Shown here: positions 35,068-43,699 of the stretch, piece after piece
How the letters are laid out: each line of letters begins with the position of its first letter
Position numbering within the stretch: position 1 is the stretch's first letter
Assembly (NCBI RefSeq): GCF_025144335.1
Contig: NZ_CP083539.1
Coordinates: 2,357,501 to 2,421,500 of the forward strand
Source of the DNA: Jannaschia sp. W003
GTDB lineage: Bacteria; Pseudomonadota; Alphaproteobacteria; Rhodobacterales; Rhodobacteraceae
Length of the DNA: 64,000 nt
Direction: 5' to 3'
Position numbers and translations under genes: made by a program
Notes under the pieces: model-generated
The model's database searches: none
Seen by the model: the letters and a program-made list of their open reading frames with translations, nothing else
What the model was told of the DNA's origin: nothing

Positions 35068-36328
35068 AGCGCAGCGCCTCCACGGGGTTCATGCGCGCCG
35101 CACGGCGGGCCGGGAAGATCGTGACCACGAAGCTGAGCACGAGCGACAGCGCCACCGCCGAAAGGACGTCCTCCGCCTCCAGCCGCGCGGGCAGGCGCGA
35201 GAGCAGCCGCTGGGACTCGTCCCACACCCCGCCCCCGGCGAGCGCGTTCACGGCCTCGAAGATCGGGTCGATGTAGAGCGCGAAGAGGCAGCCCATCACC
35301 ACGCCGATCACGGTGCCGGCCACGCCGATCGAGGCGCCGCACAGGAAGAACACCCGCAGCACGGTGCCCTCGGTCATGCCGACGGTGCGCAGGATCCCGA
35401 TATCGCGGCCCTTGTTCTTGACCAGCATCACCAGCCCCGAGGTGATGTTGAGCGTGGCGATAATGACGAGGAGGGACAGGATGATGAACATCACGTTGTC
35501 CTCCATCTGCAGGGCCTGGAGGTAGCCGCCGTTGCTGTCGCGCCACGACCAGAGCAGCACGTCCTCGCCCGCCGCCGCCGCGAGTGCGGGACGCATCTCC
35601 TCGACGGCCTCGGGGTCGTCCAGCAGGACCTGCACCTCCTCGGCCTGCTCGGCGAGGTTGAAGTAGGTCTGCGCCTCCGCGAACGGCATGTAGACCCGAA
35701 TCCCGTCGATGTCGTAGCGGCCCACCTTGAACACGTAGGTGACCGGGTAGGCCTTCACCCGCGGCGAGGTGCCGAAGGCCGTCTTGACCCCGTCGGGCGA
35801 GATCAGGCGGACGGTGTCGCCCGCCCGCACCCCGAGCTTGCGCGCCACGCCGTCGCCGATGGCGATGCCCTGCTCGAACGCGTCGATCGAGCCCTGCGAC
35901 TCCTCGGGCTCGGCCACCCGCGGCACGGCGCGAAGGTCCGCCTCGCGCATCCCCAGCACCTGCACGCCCGCGTTGCGGCCGTTGGCCGACACCATGACCT
36001 CGCCCACCACGACGGGGGCGGCGTGGCGCACGCCCGGCACCGTCGCGACGCGCGCGGCCACCTCGTCGTAGTTGGCGATGGTGCGGACCACGGTGCCCCG
36101 CTCGTCCAAGCGCGACGTCGCCAACACGCTGATGTGGGGGTTCGCGCCGATGATCGTGTCCACGAACTCGTGGCGGAAGCCAGAGCGGACCGCGAGCGTG
36201 GCGATCAGGGCGAAGACGGCCAGCGCGATGCCCACGAGGCTGATCCACGTCATCACGCTGATGCCGCCCTCGGAGCGCCGTGCGCGCAGGTAGCGCCAGG
36301 CGATGGTCCACTCGAACGGCTTGAACAT
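35060..36328 (-). CDS. lolC: LolC/LolE-type lipoprotein-releasing permease
   Basis: A 422-residue inner-membrane permease with one N-terminal membrane helix (about 25-48), a large periplasmic domain (about 49-275) and three C-terminal helices, the standard LolC/LolE topology. [20 protein letters not shown] and FISxVGIALAV-type starts (here [11 protein letters not shown]) are diagnostic, as is [17 protein letters not shown] after the second helix. Alphaproteobacteria usually carry a single such permease (LolF-like) that replaces both LolC and LolE. It overlaps lolD by eight bases. Confidence 0.95.
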   Translation of the reverse strand: MFKPFEWTIAWRYLRARRSEGGISVMTWISLVGIALAVFALIATLAVRSGFRHEFVDTIIGANPHISVLATSRLDERGTVVRTIANYDEVAARVATVPGVRHAAPVVVGEVMVSANGRNAGVQVLGMREADLRAVPRVAEPEESQGSIDAFEQGIAIGDGVARKLGVRAGDTVRLISPDGVKTAFGTSPRVKAYPVTYVFKVGRYDIDGIRVYMPFAEAQTYFNLAEQAEEVQVLLDDPEAVEEMRPALAAAAGEDVLLWSWRDSNGGYLQALQMEDNVMFIILSLLVIIATLNITSGLVMLVKNKGRDIGILRTVGMTEGTVLRVFFLCGASIGVAGTVIGVVMGCLFALYIDPIFEAVNALAGGGVWDESQRLLSRLPARLEAEDVLSAVALSLVLSFVVTIFPARRAARMNPVEALRYE

Positions 36329-36471
36329 GGGGCCTCCGGGCGGCGGTTCGGGGCTCTAGGTGCGGGGGTTGCGGGGCGGGGTCAAGAAGAGAGACACGTG
36401 GCGGGGCCGGGGTTCCGCAGATGAGCCCTCGGCGCGCCCTCGGCCATCCTGCGCCTCGCGCATGATGCCGG

Positions 36472-37095
36472 TCAGCTCACGCACTTCTTGAACGGAATGG
36501 ACTTCAAGCCGGCTTCGACGACGGCGTCGTGGAACGCGTCGCTGCAAAACAACGCGGCCTCGTCCAACGTGTTGTCCCACCAGAGGTTGTGACCCACCTC
36601 GATCGTCTCGTCGACCGCGAGGTTGAACTTCATGTGGTCGATGAATGTCATCGAACGGGTAACGATTCCGAACACTTGCGTACCACCCCGCGAGACCTGC
36701 ACCGAGCTTCGCTCCTTCACTATCGTTTTCGCCCTCGCACGAACATTGAGACCGAACCACTTGCCTGGAACCGGGCCGGCTCGCCTGCGGCGGATTTCCA
36801 TCGGCCACATTTGGTGAACCCCCGGATCGAGGTCCTCGATGATGTCCCTGTACCTCTCCGATACGATTATAAGCTGGGCCGATCCCCAGAACATGTCGGG
36901 AAGGTCCGTCCTCGCTCGCTTGAGAACGAAGTATTCCGGAACGTCGTCCAGACTGAGGAGCCTGTTCTCCTTTCCCTGGATCACATCGGAGATATCGAAA
37001 TCGAGGCTCACGACATGCTTCATCCATTCAGCGTTGCCCGCCTTGATGAAACCACCACGCGGATTGACGGACGAAACTGTGATCACGTAGGTCAT
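36472..37095 (-). CDS. Imm11/DUF1629-like immunity-type protein
   Basis: A 207-residue soluble protein whose middle part, LPDMFWGSAQLIIVSERYRD followed by IIEDLDPGVHQMWP, matches the Imm11 (DUF1629) family, members of which are often immunity proteins of polymorphic toxin systems. No toxin gene adjoins it. The gene and its flanks are clearly less GC-rich than the surroundings, with AT-ending codons uncommon elsewhere, a sign of recent transfer. It lies between proS and lolC, which are normally adjacent. The ATG at 37095 is used; no strong ribosome site is evident. Function as an immunity protein is inferred only from the family. Confidence 0.75.
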   Translation of the reverse strand: MTYVITVSSVNPRGGFIKAGNAEWMKHVVSLDFDISDVIQGKENRLLSLDDVPEYFVLKRARTDLPDMFWGSAQLIIVSERYRDIIEDLDPGVHQMWPMEIRRRRAGPVPGKWFGLNVRARAKTIVKERSSVQVSRGGTQVFGIVTRSMTFIDHMKFNLAVDETIEVGHNLWWDNTLDEAALFCSDAFHDAVVEAGLKSIPFKKCVS

Positions 37096-37196
37096 CGAAT
37101 TTTCGTCACTGGAATGTCAGCCCGCTGCTCGTTCCCGGGCGGACAGCAGGGGGGATGGATGCCCACCGACGCGACGACTGTACGCCCGGGCCTCTC

Positions 37197-38537
37197 CTAC
37201 ACCCCCACCCCATAAACCGCCTTCAACCGAGCGATCGCGGCCTCGGGCGACATCTCCTCGCTCTCGCCCGTCCGCCGGGAGGTCAGCTCCACCTTGCCCG
37301 CCTGCAACCCGCGCGGGCCGACGGTGACGCGCCAGGGCAGGCCGATCAGGTCCATGGTGGCGAACTTCGCGCCCGCCCGTTCCTTGCGGTCGTCGTAGAG
37401 CGGGTCGAGGCCCTCGGCGCGAAGCTGGGCGTAGATGCCCTCGCAGGCGGAGTCGGTGGACGTGTCGCCCTGCTTGAGGTTCACGATCCCTGCGTGGAAC
37501 GGCGTCACGCCCTCGGGCCAGACGATGCCCTTATCGTCGTGGCTCGCCTCGATGATCGCGCCCACGAGGCGGCTCACGCCGATGCCGTGGCTTCCCATGT
37601 GCAGCGGCACGGGCTTGCCGTCGGGGCCCTGCACCGTGGCGCCCATGGGCTCGGAGTACTTCGTGCCGAAGTAGAAGATCTGCCCCACCTCGATGCCGCG
37701 CGCGGTGCGGCGGCGCGCCTCGGGCACTTCGGCGAAGACCGCCTCGTCGTGGGTCTCGTCGGTGCGCGCGTAGCGCGAGGTGAACTCCTCGAGCACGCCG
37801 CGGCACTGATCCGCATCGTCGTAGTCGATCTCGCGCGCGCCCAAGCGGATGTCGGTGACCTCGCTGTCGTAGAACACCTCCGACTCGCCGGTCTCGGCGA
37901 GCACGAGGAACTCGTGGGTGTCGTCGCCGCCGATGGGGCCGGAGTCGGCGCGCATGGGGATCGCCTGCAGCCCGAGGCGCTCGTAGGTGCGCAGGTAGCT
38001 GACGAGGTGGCGGTTGTAGGCGTGGCGCGCGCCGGCCTCGTCGAGGTCGAAGTTGTAGCCGTCCTTCATCAGGAACTCGCGGCCCCGCATCACACCGAAG
38101 CGGGGGCGCACCTCGTCGCGGAACTTCCACTGGATGTGGTAGAGCGTCAGCGGCAGGTCGCGGTAGCTCGAAACGTGGGAGCGCACGATGTCGGTGATCA
38201 TCTCCTCGTTGGTGGGACCATAGAGCATGTCCCGGTCGCCCCGGTCGCGGATGCGCAGCATCTCGGGGCCGTAGGCGTCGTAGCGGCCCGACTCGCGCCA
38301 CAGGTCGGCGGGCTGCAGCGTGGGCATCAGCATCGGATGGTGGCCCGCGCGCATCTGCTCCTCGTGCACGATCTGCTCGATCCGGCGCAGCACCTTCCAT
38401 CCCAGGGGAAGCCACGAATAGATGCCCGCCGAGGACTGCTTGATCATGCCCGCGCGGAGCATCAGCCGGTGCGACGCGATCTGCGCCTCGGCCGGCGTCT
38501 CCTTGAGGACGGGCAGGAAGTAGCGGGTGAGGCGCAT
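37197..38537 (-). CDS. proS: Prolyl-tRNA synthetase, short alpha type
   Basis: A 446-residue class II aminoacyl-tRNA synthetase that charges tRNA-Pro. Motif 2 ([20 protein letters not shown], about 135-154) is directly followed by the rest of the catalytic core with no 180-residue editing (INS) insert, the form typical of alphaproteobacteria. [17 protein letters not shown] carries motif 3 and the C-terminal anticodon-binding domain ends at LKAVYGVGV. The ATG at 38537 opens [15 protein letters not shown], the usual start. It is oriented with lolC/lolD but separated from them by the Imm11-like gene. Confidence 0.97.
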   Translation of the reverse strand: MRLTRYFLPVLKETPAEAQIASHRLMLRAGMIKQSSAGIYSWLPLGWKVLRRIEQIVHEEQMRAGHHPMLMPTLQPADLWRESGRYDAYGPEMLRIRDRGDRDMLYGPTNEEMITDIVRSHVSSYRDLPLTLYHIQWKFRDEVRPRFGVMRGREFLMKDGYNFDLDEAGARHAYNRHLVSYLRTYERLGLQAIPMRADSGPIGGDDTHEFLVLAETGESEVFYDSEVTDIRLGAREIDYDDADQCRGVLEEFTSRYARTDETHDEAVFAEVPEARRRTARGIEVGQIFYFGTKYSEPMGATVQGPDGKPVPLHMGSHGIGVSRLVGAIIEASHDDKGIVWPEGVTPFHAGIVNLKQGDTSTDSACEGIYAQLRAEGLDPLYDDRKERAGAKFATMDLIGLPWRVTVGPRGLQAGKVELTSRRTGESEEMSPEAAIARLKAVYGVGV

Positions 38538-38671
38538 CGCAGGCAGCTCCGGAAGGGGTCGCCGCCCGCGATAGCGGCATGGCCGGAGGGGGGCAAGGCG
38601 ACCCGCGGCAGGCAGGAGGGGGGCGGGATCGCGTGGGCAGGCTCGCGCGTTGCCGCGGCGGGAGGACGCGC

Positions 38672-39679
38672 ATGAGCCAGACCGACGACGACGTTCCCGC
38701 GCTGAGCGAGGAGACCGCGCCCACGGCCGAAGATCCGGGCACCGGGCACGACGCCTCCACGCCCGCCGCGATCCCCGCCACGGGATGGCGCGAGATCGCG
38801 GGGCGCGTCTGGATCGACATCGTCGACGGCAAGCTGTGGACCAATTGCGGGTGCGTGGGCTTCTTCGGCTTCCTATCGATCTTCCCGGTGCTGGCGATCT
38901 TCGTGCTGCTCTACGGCCTGCTGTTCGACGCGGCCGAGATCGACAGCCAGCTCGGCGCGCTCGAGCCGATCATGCCCGGCGGCGTGTACGAGCTGCTGGT
39001 GAACCGCCTTGCCGCCCTTGCCCGCAATGACGCCCAGAGCCTGACGGTGGGCCTCCTGTTCTCGCTCGCGGTGGCGATGTGGACCGGCACGCGCGGCACG
39101 AATGCCGTGATCGACCTCCTGAACCTCACCTACCACGAGGAGGAGCCGCGCAGCTTCCTGCGCCGCTTCGGCCTAGCTGTCGGCATGACGATGTTCTCCA
39201 TGATCGGGCTGACGGTGGTGCTGCTGACCGTGGCCGCCCTGCCCCTCGTGCTCTCCGAGCTGCCGATCGGCTCGGGCACGGAGCGGCTGACGCTCTGGCT
39301 GCGCTGGCCGATCCTGGCGGTGTTCGTGTTCGCGGGCCTCGCGCTCCTTTACCGGCGCGCCCCGAACCGGCGGCCCGCCAAGTGGCGCTGGCTCATGCCC
39401 GGCGCGCTCCTGTCGACGCTGCTGTGGATCGGGCTGTCGGTTGCGTTCTCGGCCTACGTGGAGTGGTCGGACTTCTACGGCGCCACCTTCGGCACGCTTT
39501 CGGTAGCGGCGGTGCTGATGCTGTGGATCTACTACTCGGCGCTCGCCATCGCGGTCGGCGGCATCGTCAACGCCGAGATCGAGCTGCAGACCCGGCGCGA
39601 CAGCACCCGCGGCCGGGACCGGCCGCGGGGGCTGCGGGGCGCGGTGGTGGCCGACCGGCTGCCCCCGCCCCCCGCCTGA
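38672..39679 (+). CDS. YihY/UPF0761 family membrane protein
   Basis: A 335-residue inner-membrane protein with about six helices. Characteristic segments are [20 protein letters not shown] (about 65-84), [20 protein letters not shown] (150-169) and [20 protein letters not shown] (about 271-290). These proteins were once misnamed ribonuclease BN; their function is unknown. A 45-residue acidic, low-complexity N-terminus and a basic C-terminal tail flank the core. The ATG at 38672 has GGAGG six bases upstream. It is convergent with the next gene, seven bases between stops. Confidence 0.9.
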   Translation: MSQTDDDVPALSEETAPTAEDPGTGHDASTPAAIPATGWREIAGRVWIDIVDGKLWTNCGCVGFFGFLSIFPVLAIFVLLYGLLFDAAEIDSQLGALEPIMPGGVYELLVNRLAALARNDAQSLTVGLLFSLAVAMWTGTRGTNAVIDLLNLTYHEEEPRSFLRRFGLAVGMTMFSMIGLTVVLLTVAALPLVLSELPIGSGTERLTLWLRWPILAVFVFAGLALLYRRAPNRRPAKWRWLMPGALLSTLLWIGLSVAFSAYVEWSDFYGATFGTLSVAAVLMLWIYYSALAIAVGGIVNAEIELQTRRDSTRGRDRPRGLRGAVVADRLPPPPA

Positions 39680-39686
39680 GGCGCGG

Positions 39687-40115
39687 TCAGTCCCCCCGGC
39701 CGAAGCCGTGCCGCGCCAGCACGAAGAGGAACAGGAGCATCGAGGCGAGCGTCACGAAGCTGCCGGCGATCGCCAGCCCCTCGCTCCGGCCCGTCACGGC
39801 CATGAAGATGCCCGGCACCAAGAGGATCACCCCCGAGGCGGCGAAGGCGAAGTGCACCCAGGCCAGCCGCGAGGCCGCCGCCGGCGGGGTCAGCGCGTAG
39901 TAGAGGCCGAACAGTCCCATCGTCACCCATCCCACGAGGTTGAGATGCGCGTGGGCGCCGGCCGCCGCATGGTCCCCCGTGGCGGCCATGGCGATGCCCC
40001 ACAGCATCCCCCCGGTGACGCAGAGCGCGCCGAAGCCGAAGAAGGCGAAGGCCGCGCCCCGCACCGCGCCCCGCGTCGGCAGGTAGACGTGCGCGTCGGA
40101 GGCGGCCATCCTCAT
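39687..40115 (-). CDS. Small cytochrome oxidase subunit I-like membrane protein
   Basis: A 142-residue protein with four membrane helices. The segment GAHAHLNLVGWVTMGLFG between helices 1 and 2 resembles the haem-binding HxHLNLxGW motif of haem-copper oxidase subunit I-like proteins, so it may bind haem, but it is far too short to be an oxidase. The ATG at 40115 overlaps the cupin stop by four bases (ATGA), indicating coupled translation. Function is unknown; a sensor or haem-handling role would be speculation. Confidence 0.75.
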   Translation of the reverse strand: MRMAASDAHVYLPTRGAVRGAAFAFFGFGALCVTGGMLWGIAMAATGDHAAAGAHAHLNLVGWVTMGLFGLYYALTPPAAASRLAWVHFAFAASGVILLVPGIFMAVTGRSEGLAIAGSFVTLASMLLFLFVLARHGFGRGD

Positions 40116-40582
40116 GCCCCGTCCCCCTCCGCGCCGTCCGCCGCGAGGGGCGGGCCGGTGAAGCGCAGGTGGTGGCGCGTGGCGCTCGCCTCGATCGCCT
40201 CCATGTCCTCGGGGATCGCGTAGCCCCCCTCCGCCATTTCGCGGAAGAACCCGTCGAAGCCCCCCGGCGTCAGGATCACGAGGTGGCGGCACGGCAGGTC
40301 GCCCACCACGCGGAAGGTGTGCTCGCAGCCGCGGGGCACGAAGACGGTGTCGCCCGGCCCCGCGTTGCCGCGCCGGCCTTCCATCCACCACTCGATCTCG
40401 CCCGACAGGACCACGAACGCCTCGTCCTCGCGCTCGTGCACGTGCCGCGGCGGGCCGCTGTCCGGCGGCGAGACGCTGTCCACGATCGACATCGCGCCCC
40501 CGCTGTCCGCCGCGTCGAGGATCGTGCGGTAGGTGACCCCCAGCCACTCCACCGCATCGCCCTGTGCCAACGTGTCCTTCAT
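40112..40582 (-). CDS. Cupin-domain protein
   Basis: A 156-residue single-cupin protein. Cupin motif 1 is PPRHVHEREDEAFVVLSGE (about 44-62), with two histidines and a glutamate as metal ligands, and motif 2 is GDTVFVPRGCEHTFRV (about 77-92), with the final histidine. The C-terminal part PGGFDGFFREMAEG is typical of the quercetin 2,3-dioxygenase-like cupin group. The substrate is unknown. The gene is divergent from a LysR regulator, which probably controls it and the downstream membrane protein. Confidence 0.85.
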   Translation of the reverse strand: MKDTLAQGDAVEWLGVTYRTILDAADSGGAMSIVDSVSPPDSGPPRHVHEREDEAFVVLSGEIEWWMEGRRGNAGPGDTVFVPRGCEHTFRVVGDLPCRHLVILTPGGFDGFFREMAEGGYAIPEDMEAIEASATRHHLRFTGPPLAADGAEGDGA

Positions 40583-40696
40583 GATCCGATTCCCCCTTGC
40601 TTCGCCGATCCGACCGCCGGTCGGCGCAGGCCGCATCGCGGGCCCTTGCCAGCGTCGCGCGCGCTGCGGCGGCACGGGGAAAGTGTGCCACCGCAA

Positions 40697-40710
40697 GGGG
40701 CATTTGCCCA
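40697..40710. promoter_or_regulatory. Possible LysR operator between cupin gene and regulator
   Basis: An inverted repeat GGGCA-TT-TGCCC in the 156-bp divergent intergenic region, about 30 bases before the regulator start. It fits the usual location of a LysR autoregulatory site, but the arms are only five bases. Confidence 0.35.
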
Positions 40711-40738
40711 ATCGATTGCCGTCATGCCAAGTATCGGC

Positions 40739-41698
40739 ATGGTCAATTTCAACACCCTCGACCTCAACCTCCTGCGGGTCTTCCACGCCATGATGCGCGA
40801 GGGCTCGACCACGCGCGCCGGCGAGCGGCTGGGCCTGTCGCAGCCCGCTGTGTCGTCGGCGCTGGGACGCCTGCGCCACGCGCTCGGCGACGCGCTGTTC
40901 GTGCGGCAGGGGCAGCGCATGGTGCCCACCGCCTACGCGCAGACCCTGGCCGGCCCGATCCACGAGACGCTCAGCGCGCTCGAGCTGGCGTTGCGGGGGC
41001 CGGAGTTCGACCCTGCGACCTCGGACGCGGTGTTCCGCTTTTCGGGCATCGACTTCTTCGCCGAGATGCTGATGCCCGCCCTCGCCCGGACCCTGCTGGC
41101 GGAGGCGCCGGGGGTTCGGGTGCAGCACCTCGACCTCGTGCCCGACCTGCAGGTGGAGATGCTGGACCGCCACCAGCTCGACCTCGCGCTGTTGCCCGCA
41201 CTGGACCTGCCCGACTGGGTCGAGAGCGCGCCGCTGTTCCATGCGGGCTTCGTGGCGGTCGCGCGCGCCGGTCATGCGCGGTTGGCGCGTGCGCATGTCG
41301 CCCCCGAGGGGGAGATCCCGCTCGATCTGTTCTGCGACCTCGGCCACGTGTTGTGCTCGCCCGACGGCAAGCTGCGCGCCATGGGCGACGACGCGCTCGA
41401 GGCGGCGGGGAGACGGCGCCGCGTGGTGATGACCATGCCGTTCTTCTCGGGCGTGATGCGGATCGTGGCGGAGACCGACCTCGTGGCGCTCGTGCCCGAG
41501 CAGCTCGCCCGGCGGGTCGCGCCACGCCTGGACCTCCGCTGCTACCGCGCGCCGGTCCCGCTGCCGGTGCCGCTGCTGAAGATGCACTGGCACAAGCGCA
41601 TGACGCGCGCCGCGGACCACCGGTGGTTCCGCGAAACCGTGGCGCGGCACCTGCGGCCCCTGAACCCGGACGCGATGCCCCTGCCCGCGCTTCCCTAG
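40739..41698 (+). CDS. LysR-family transcriptional regulator
   Basis: A 319-residue LysR regulator. The winged helix-turn-helix occupies residues 1-65 (LDLNLLRVFHAMMREGSTTR, then LGLSQPAVSSALGRLR), with the co-inducer domain after about 95. The sequence is of the NodD/LeuO-like branch. The second ATG (40739, MVNFNTLDL) is preferred because the conserved part begins directly there; an in-frame ATG lies at 40724. Divergence from the cupin gene suggests local control. Its TAG stop shares CTAG with the convergent arfB stop. Confidence 0.9.
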   Translation: MVNFNTLDLNLLRVFHAMMREGSTTRAGERLGLSQPAVSSALGRLRHALGDALFVRQGQRMVPTAYAQTLAGPIHETLSALELALRGPEFDPATSDAVFRFSGIDFFAEMLMPALARTLLAEAPGVRVQHLDLVPDLQVEMLDRHQLDLALLPALDLPDWVESAPLFHAGFVAVARAGHARLARAHVAPEGEIPLDLFCDLGHVLCSPDGKLRAMGDDALEAAGRRRRVVMTMPFFSGVMRIVAETDLVALVPEQLARRVAPRLDLRCYRAPVPLPVPLLKMHWHKRMTRAADHRWFRETVARHLRPLNPDAMPLPALP

Positions 41699-42111
41699 GG
41701 GTCGACCGAGCCCCGCAGCTTCTTGACCTCGCCGCGCCGGGTCTTGCCGTCGAGCCGCCGCCGCACCGACCCGCGCGTGGGCTTGGTGGCGATGCGGCGG
41801 CGGGGCTTCTCGTGGGCGCGGGCGATCAGGTCGGCCAGCCGCTCGCGGGCGATCTCGCGGTTGCGCGCTTGGCTGCGGGTCTCCTGCGCGAAGATCACCA
41901 CCGCGCCGCCGTCGGTCCAGCGGCGCCCCGCGAGGCGGCGCAGACGCGTCTTTACGGGCGCGGCGAGGTTGGGCGAGCGCTCCGCCTCGAAGCGCAGCTC
42001 CACGGCGGTGTTCACCTTGTTTACGTTCTGCCCGCCGGGGCCGGAGCTGCGCACGAACTGCTCCGTGATCTCCCAGTCCTCGATGGTCGCCGGCCCCGCT
42101 TGCAGGGGCAT
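41695..42111 (-). CDS. arfB: ArfB, alternative ribosome-rescue peptidyl-tRNA hydrolase
   Basis: A 138-residue release-factor-like protein that frees ribosomes stalled on non-stop mRNAs. The catalytic GGQ lies at 26-28 in SSGPGGQNVNK, and the basic C-terminal tail (RRRIATKPTRGSVRRRLDGK) that enters the empty mRNA channel is complete. It lacks release factor domain 2, as ArfB does. The ATG at 42111 overlaps the ppx stop by one base (TGATG), so it is the last gene of the ppk1-ppx-arfB unit. Identification is firm. Confidence 0.95.
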   Translation of the reverse strand: MPLQAGPATIEDWEITEQFVRSSGPGGQNVNKVNTAVELRFEAERSPNLAAPVKTRLRRLAGRRWTDGGAVVIFAQETRSQARNREIARERLADLIARAHEKPRRRIATKPTRGSVRRRLDGKTRRGEVKKLRGSVDP

Positions 42112-43667
42112 CAGCGCACCCGCACCACCGGCTCGGCCCCGAGCGAGGAGGCCAGCGACCTGAGCCGCGCCTCGGCCACCTCGCCGAACAGCGCCTCGCC
42201 GTCGCCCTTGGGGAGCGTCAGCTCCAGCACCTGCTTCTTCGGATAGAGCCGGAACGTGCCCATCAGCGCGGGATCCTGCGCCGAGAACATCGCCCCGAAG
42301 CGCATCGCCTTGCCCACCACTTCGGCCTGGGCAGTGTCCTCCACGTCGAGCAGCGGCGCGAGCGGCTCGAACGAGGTACCCTCGCGCTTGTTCTTGTAGC
42401 GGTGGAGGAGCGCGAGCCCGAGGAACACGCGCTCGGAATGGGTCAGCCCGCCGAGGTTGGCGCGGGTCGCGTTGTCGAAGCAGACCTCGGCCCGGTAGTC
42501 GGGATGCGCGCGCCAGGAGACGTCGTGGAGCAGGCAGCACGCCCGGATCAGCCGCAGCCGCCGCTCGCTGGCCCGCGCGAAGATCGGCTTGAGGAAGCGG
42601 TAGAGCACGCGCCCGAAGCCCGGCAGGCGCGCGTCCTTCGCCTCCGCGAAGCGTGCGCTTTCGATCAGGGGATCGCGGGCGCGCAGCACATCGGGCATCT
42701 GCTCGTAGAGCAGCCCCTCGCGGATGCCGTAGGACGACACGGCGATGGTCTTGGGGCGGAACTGCTTCACGACCCGCGCCAGCACCTCGGAGGCCAGCGG
42801 CACCAGCGCCATGCGCGCGGCCGATGTGCCCGTGGCCTTGCCGAGCGCGGTCATGTCCTCGCAGGCGCCCACGAGCTCGATCGTGGCGCGCAGGTCGCGC
42901 GGCGTCATGGTGTACTCGTGCAGGACGTGCAGAGGGTAGCCCCGCCGCTCCATGTCGATCCGCGCGATGGCCCGCCACGATCCGCCCACGAGGTAGAGCC
43001 GGTCGGTCCGGTCGCGCCCCAATCGCTCGGCCATGTCGGCCACGCCGCGCTCGATCTCGGCGTGGCGCTTCGACTTCGAGGCGATGCTCTGAAGCTTGAG
43101 GGGGCCGAGCTTGCCCGAGACGGCCGCGCCGACCTCGCCGCCGCCGGGGAGCACCGATAGCTCCATCGAGGAGCCGCCGATGTCGCACATCACGCCCTCG
43201 GCCTCGGGCCAGCCCAGGAGCACGCCCTGCCCCGACAACCGCGCCTCCTCGGCGCCGTCGATGATCCAGAGCTTGAGGCCGGTGGACGCGCGCACCTCCT
43301 CGGCGAAGGCGGCGCCGTCCGTGGCCTCGCGCACGGCGGCGGTGGCCACCACCGTGAGAGAGTTCACCTCCATGCCGCGCGCCAGGATCGCGAAGCGGCG
43401 CAGGGCGGCGAAGGCGCGCTCGCGGCCCGCGGGGTTCAGGTGCCCGGTCTCGGCCAGCCCCGCGCCGAGGCCGCAGAGGATCTTCTCGTTGAAGAAGTAC
43501 GCCGGCGAGCGCGCCGCGCCGTCGAACACCACGAGGCGCACCGAGTTTGAGCCGACGTCGATCACGCCGACGCGCCGCAACGCGCGCGCCTCGGGTCCGT
43601 CGAACAGGGGCTTGCCGAAGGGGCCGTAGCCTTCGGGATCGTCGTCGGGAGAGGCGGTTCCGTCCAT
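42111..43667 (-). CDS. ppx: Exopolyphosphatase / Ppx-GppA phosphatase
   Basis: A 518-residue enzyme of the Ppx/GppA family, which removes phosphate from polyphosphate or converts pppGpp to ppGpp. The actin-like ATPase fold motifs IDVGSNSVRLVVFD (about 36-49), VATAAVREATDG (108-119) and CDIGGSSMELSVL (165-177) are present, and an HD-like helical C-terminal domain (LLHDVSWRAHPDYR) follows. An N-terminal extension of about 30 residues precedes the core. It lies 32 bp after ppk1 and is coupled to arfB, consistent with polyphosphate turnover. Confidence 0.93.
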   Translation of the reverse strand: MDGTASPDDDPEGYGPFGKPLFDGPEARALRRVGVIDVGSNSVRLVVFDGAARSPAYFFNEKILCGLGAGLAETGHLNPAGRERAFAALRRFAILARGMEVNSLTVVATAAVREATDGAAFAEEVRASTGLKLWIIDGAEEARLSGQGVLLGWPEAEGVMCDIGGSSMELSVLPGGGEVGAAVSGKLGPLKLQSIASKSKRHAEIERGVADMAERLGRDRTDRLYLVGGSWRAIARIDMERRGYPLHVLHEYTMTPRDLRATIELVGACEDMTALGKATGTSAARMALVPLASEVLARVVKQFRPKTIAVSSYGIREGLLYEQMPDVLRARDPLIESARFAEAKDARLPGFGRVLYRFLKPIFARASERRLRLIRACCLLHDVSWRAHPDYRAEVCFDNATRANLGGLTHSERVFLGLALLHRYKNKREGTSFEPLAPLLDVEDTAQAEVVGKAMRFGAMFSAQDPALMGTFRLYPKKQVLELTLPKGDGEALFGEVAEARLRSLASSLGAEPVVRVR

Positions 43668-43699
43668 GCGACCCGCTTGGCACGGCGGGGCGCGCCCGG

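Noticed and set aside
36472..37095. Complete toxin-immunity locus
   Set aside because: No toxin, Rhs or secretion-effector gene flanks the Imm11-like gene; both neighbours are housekeeping genes.
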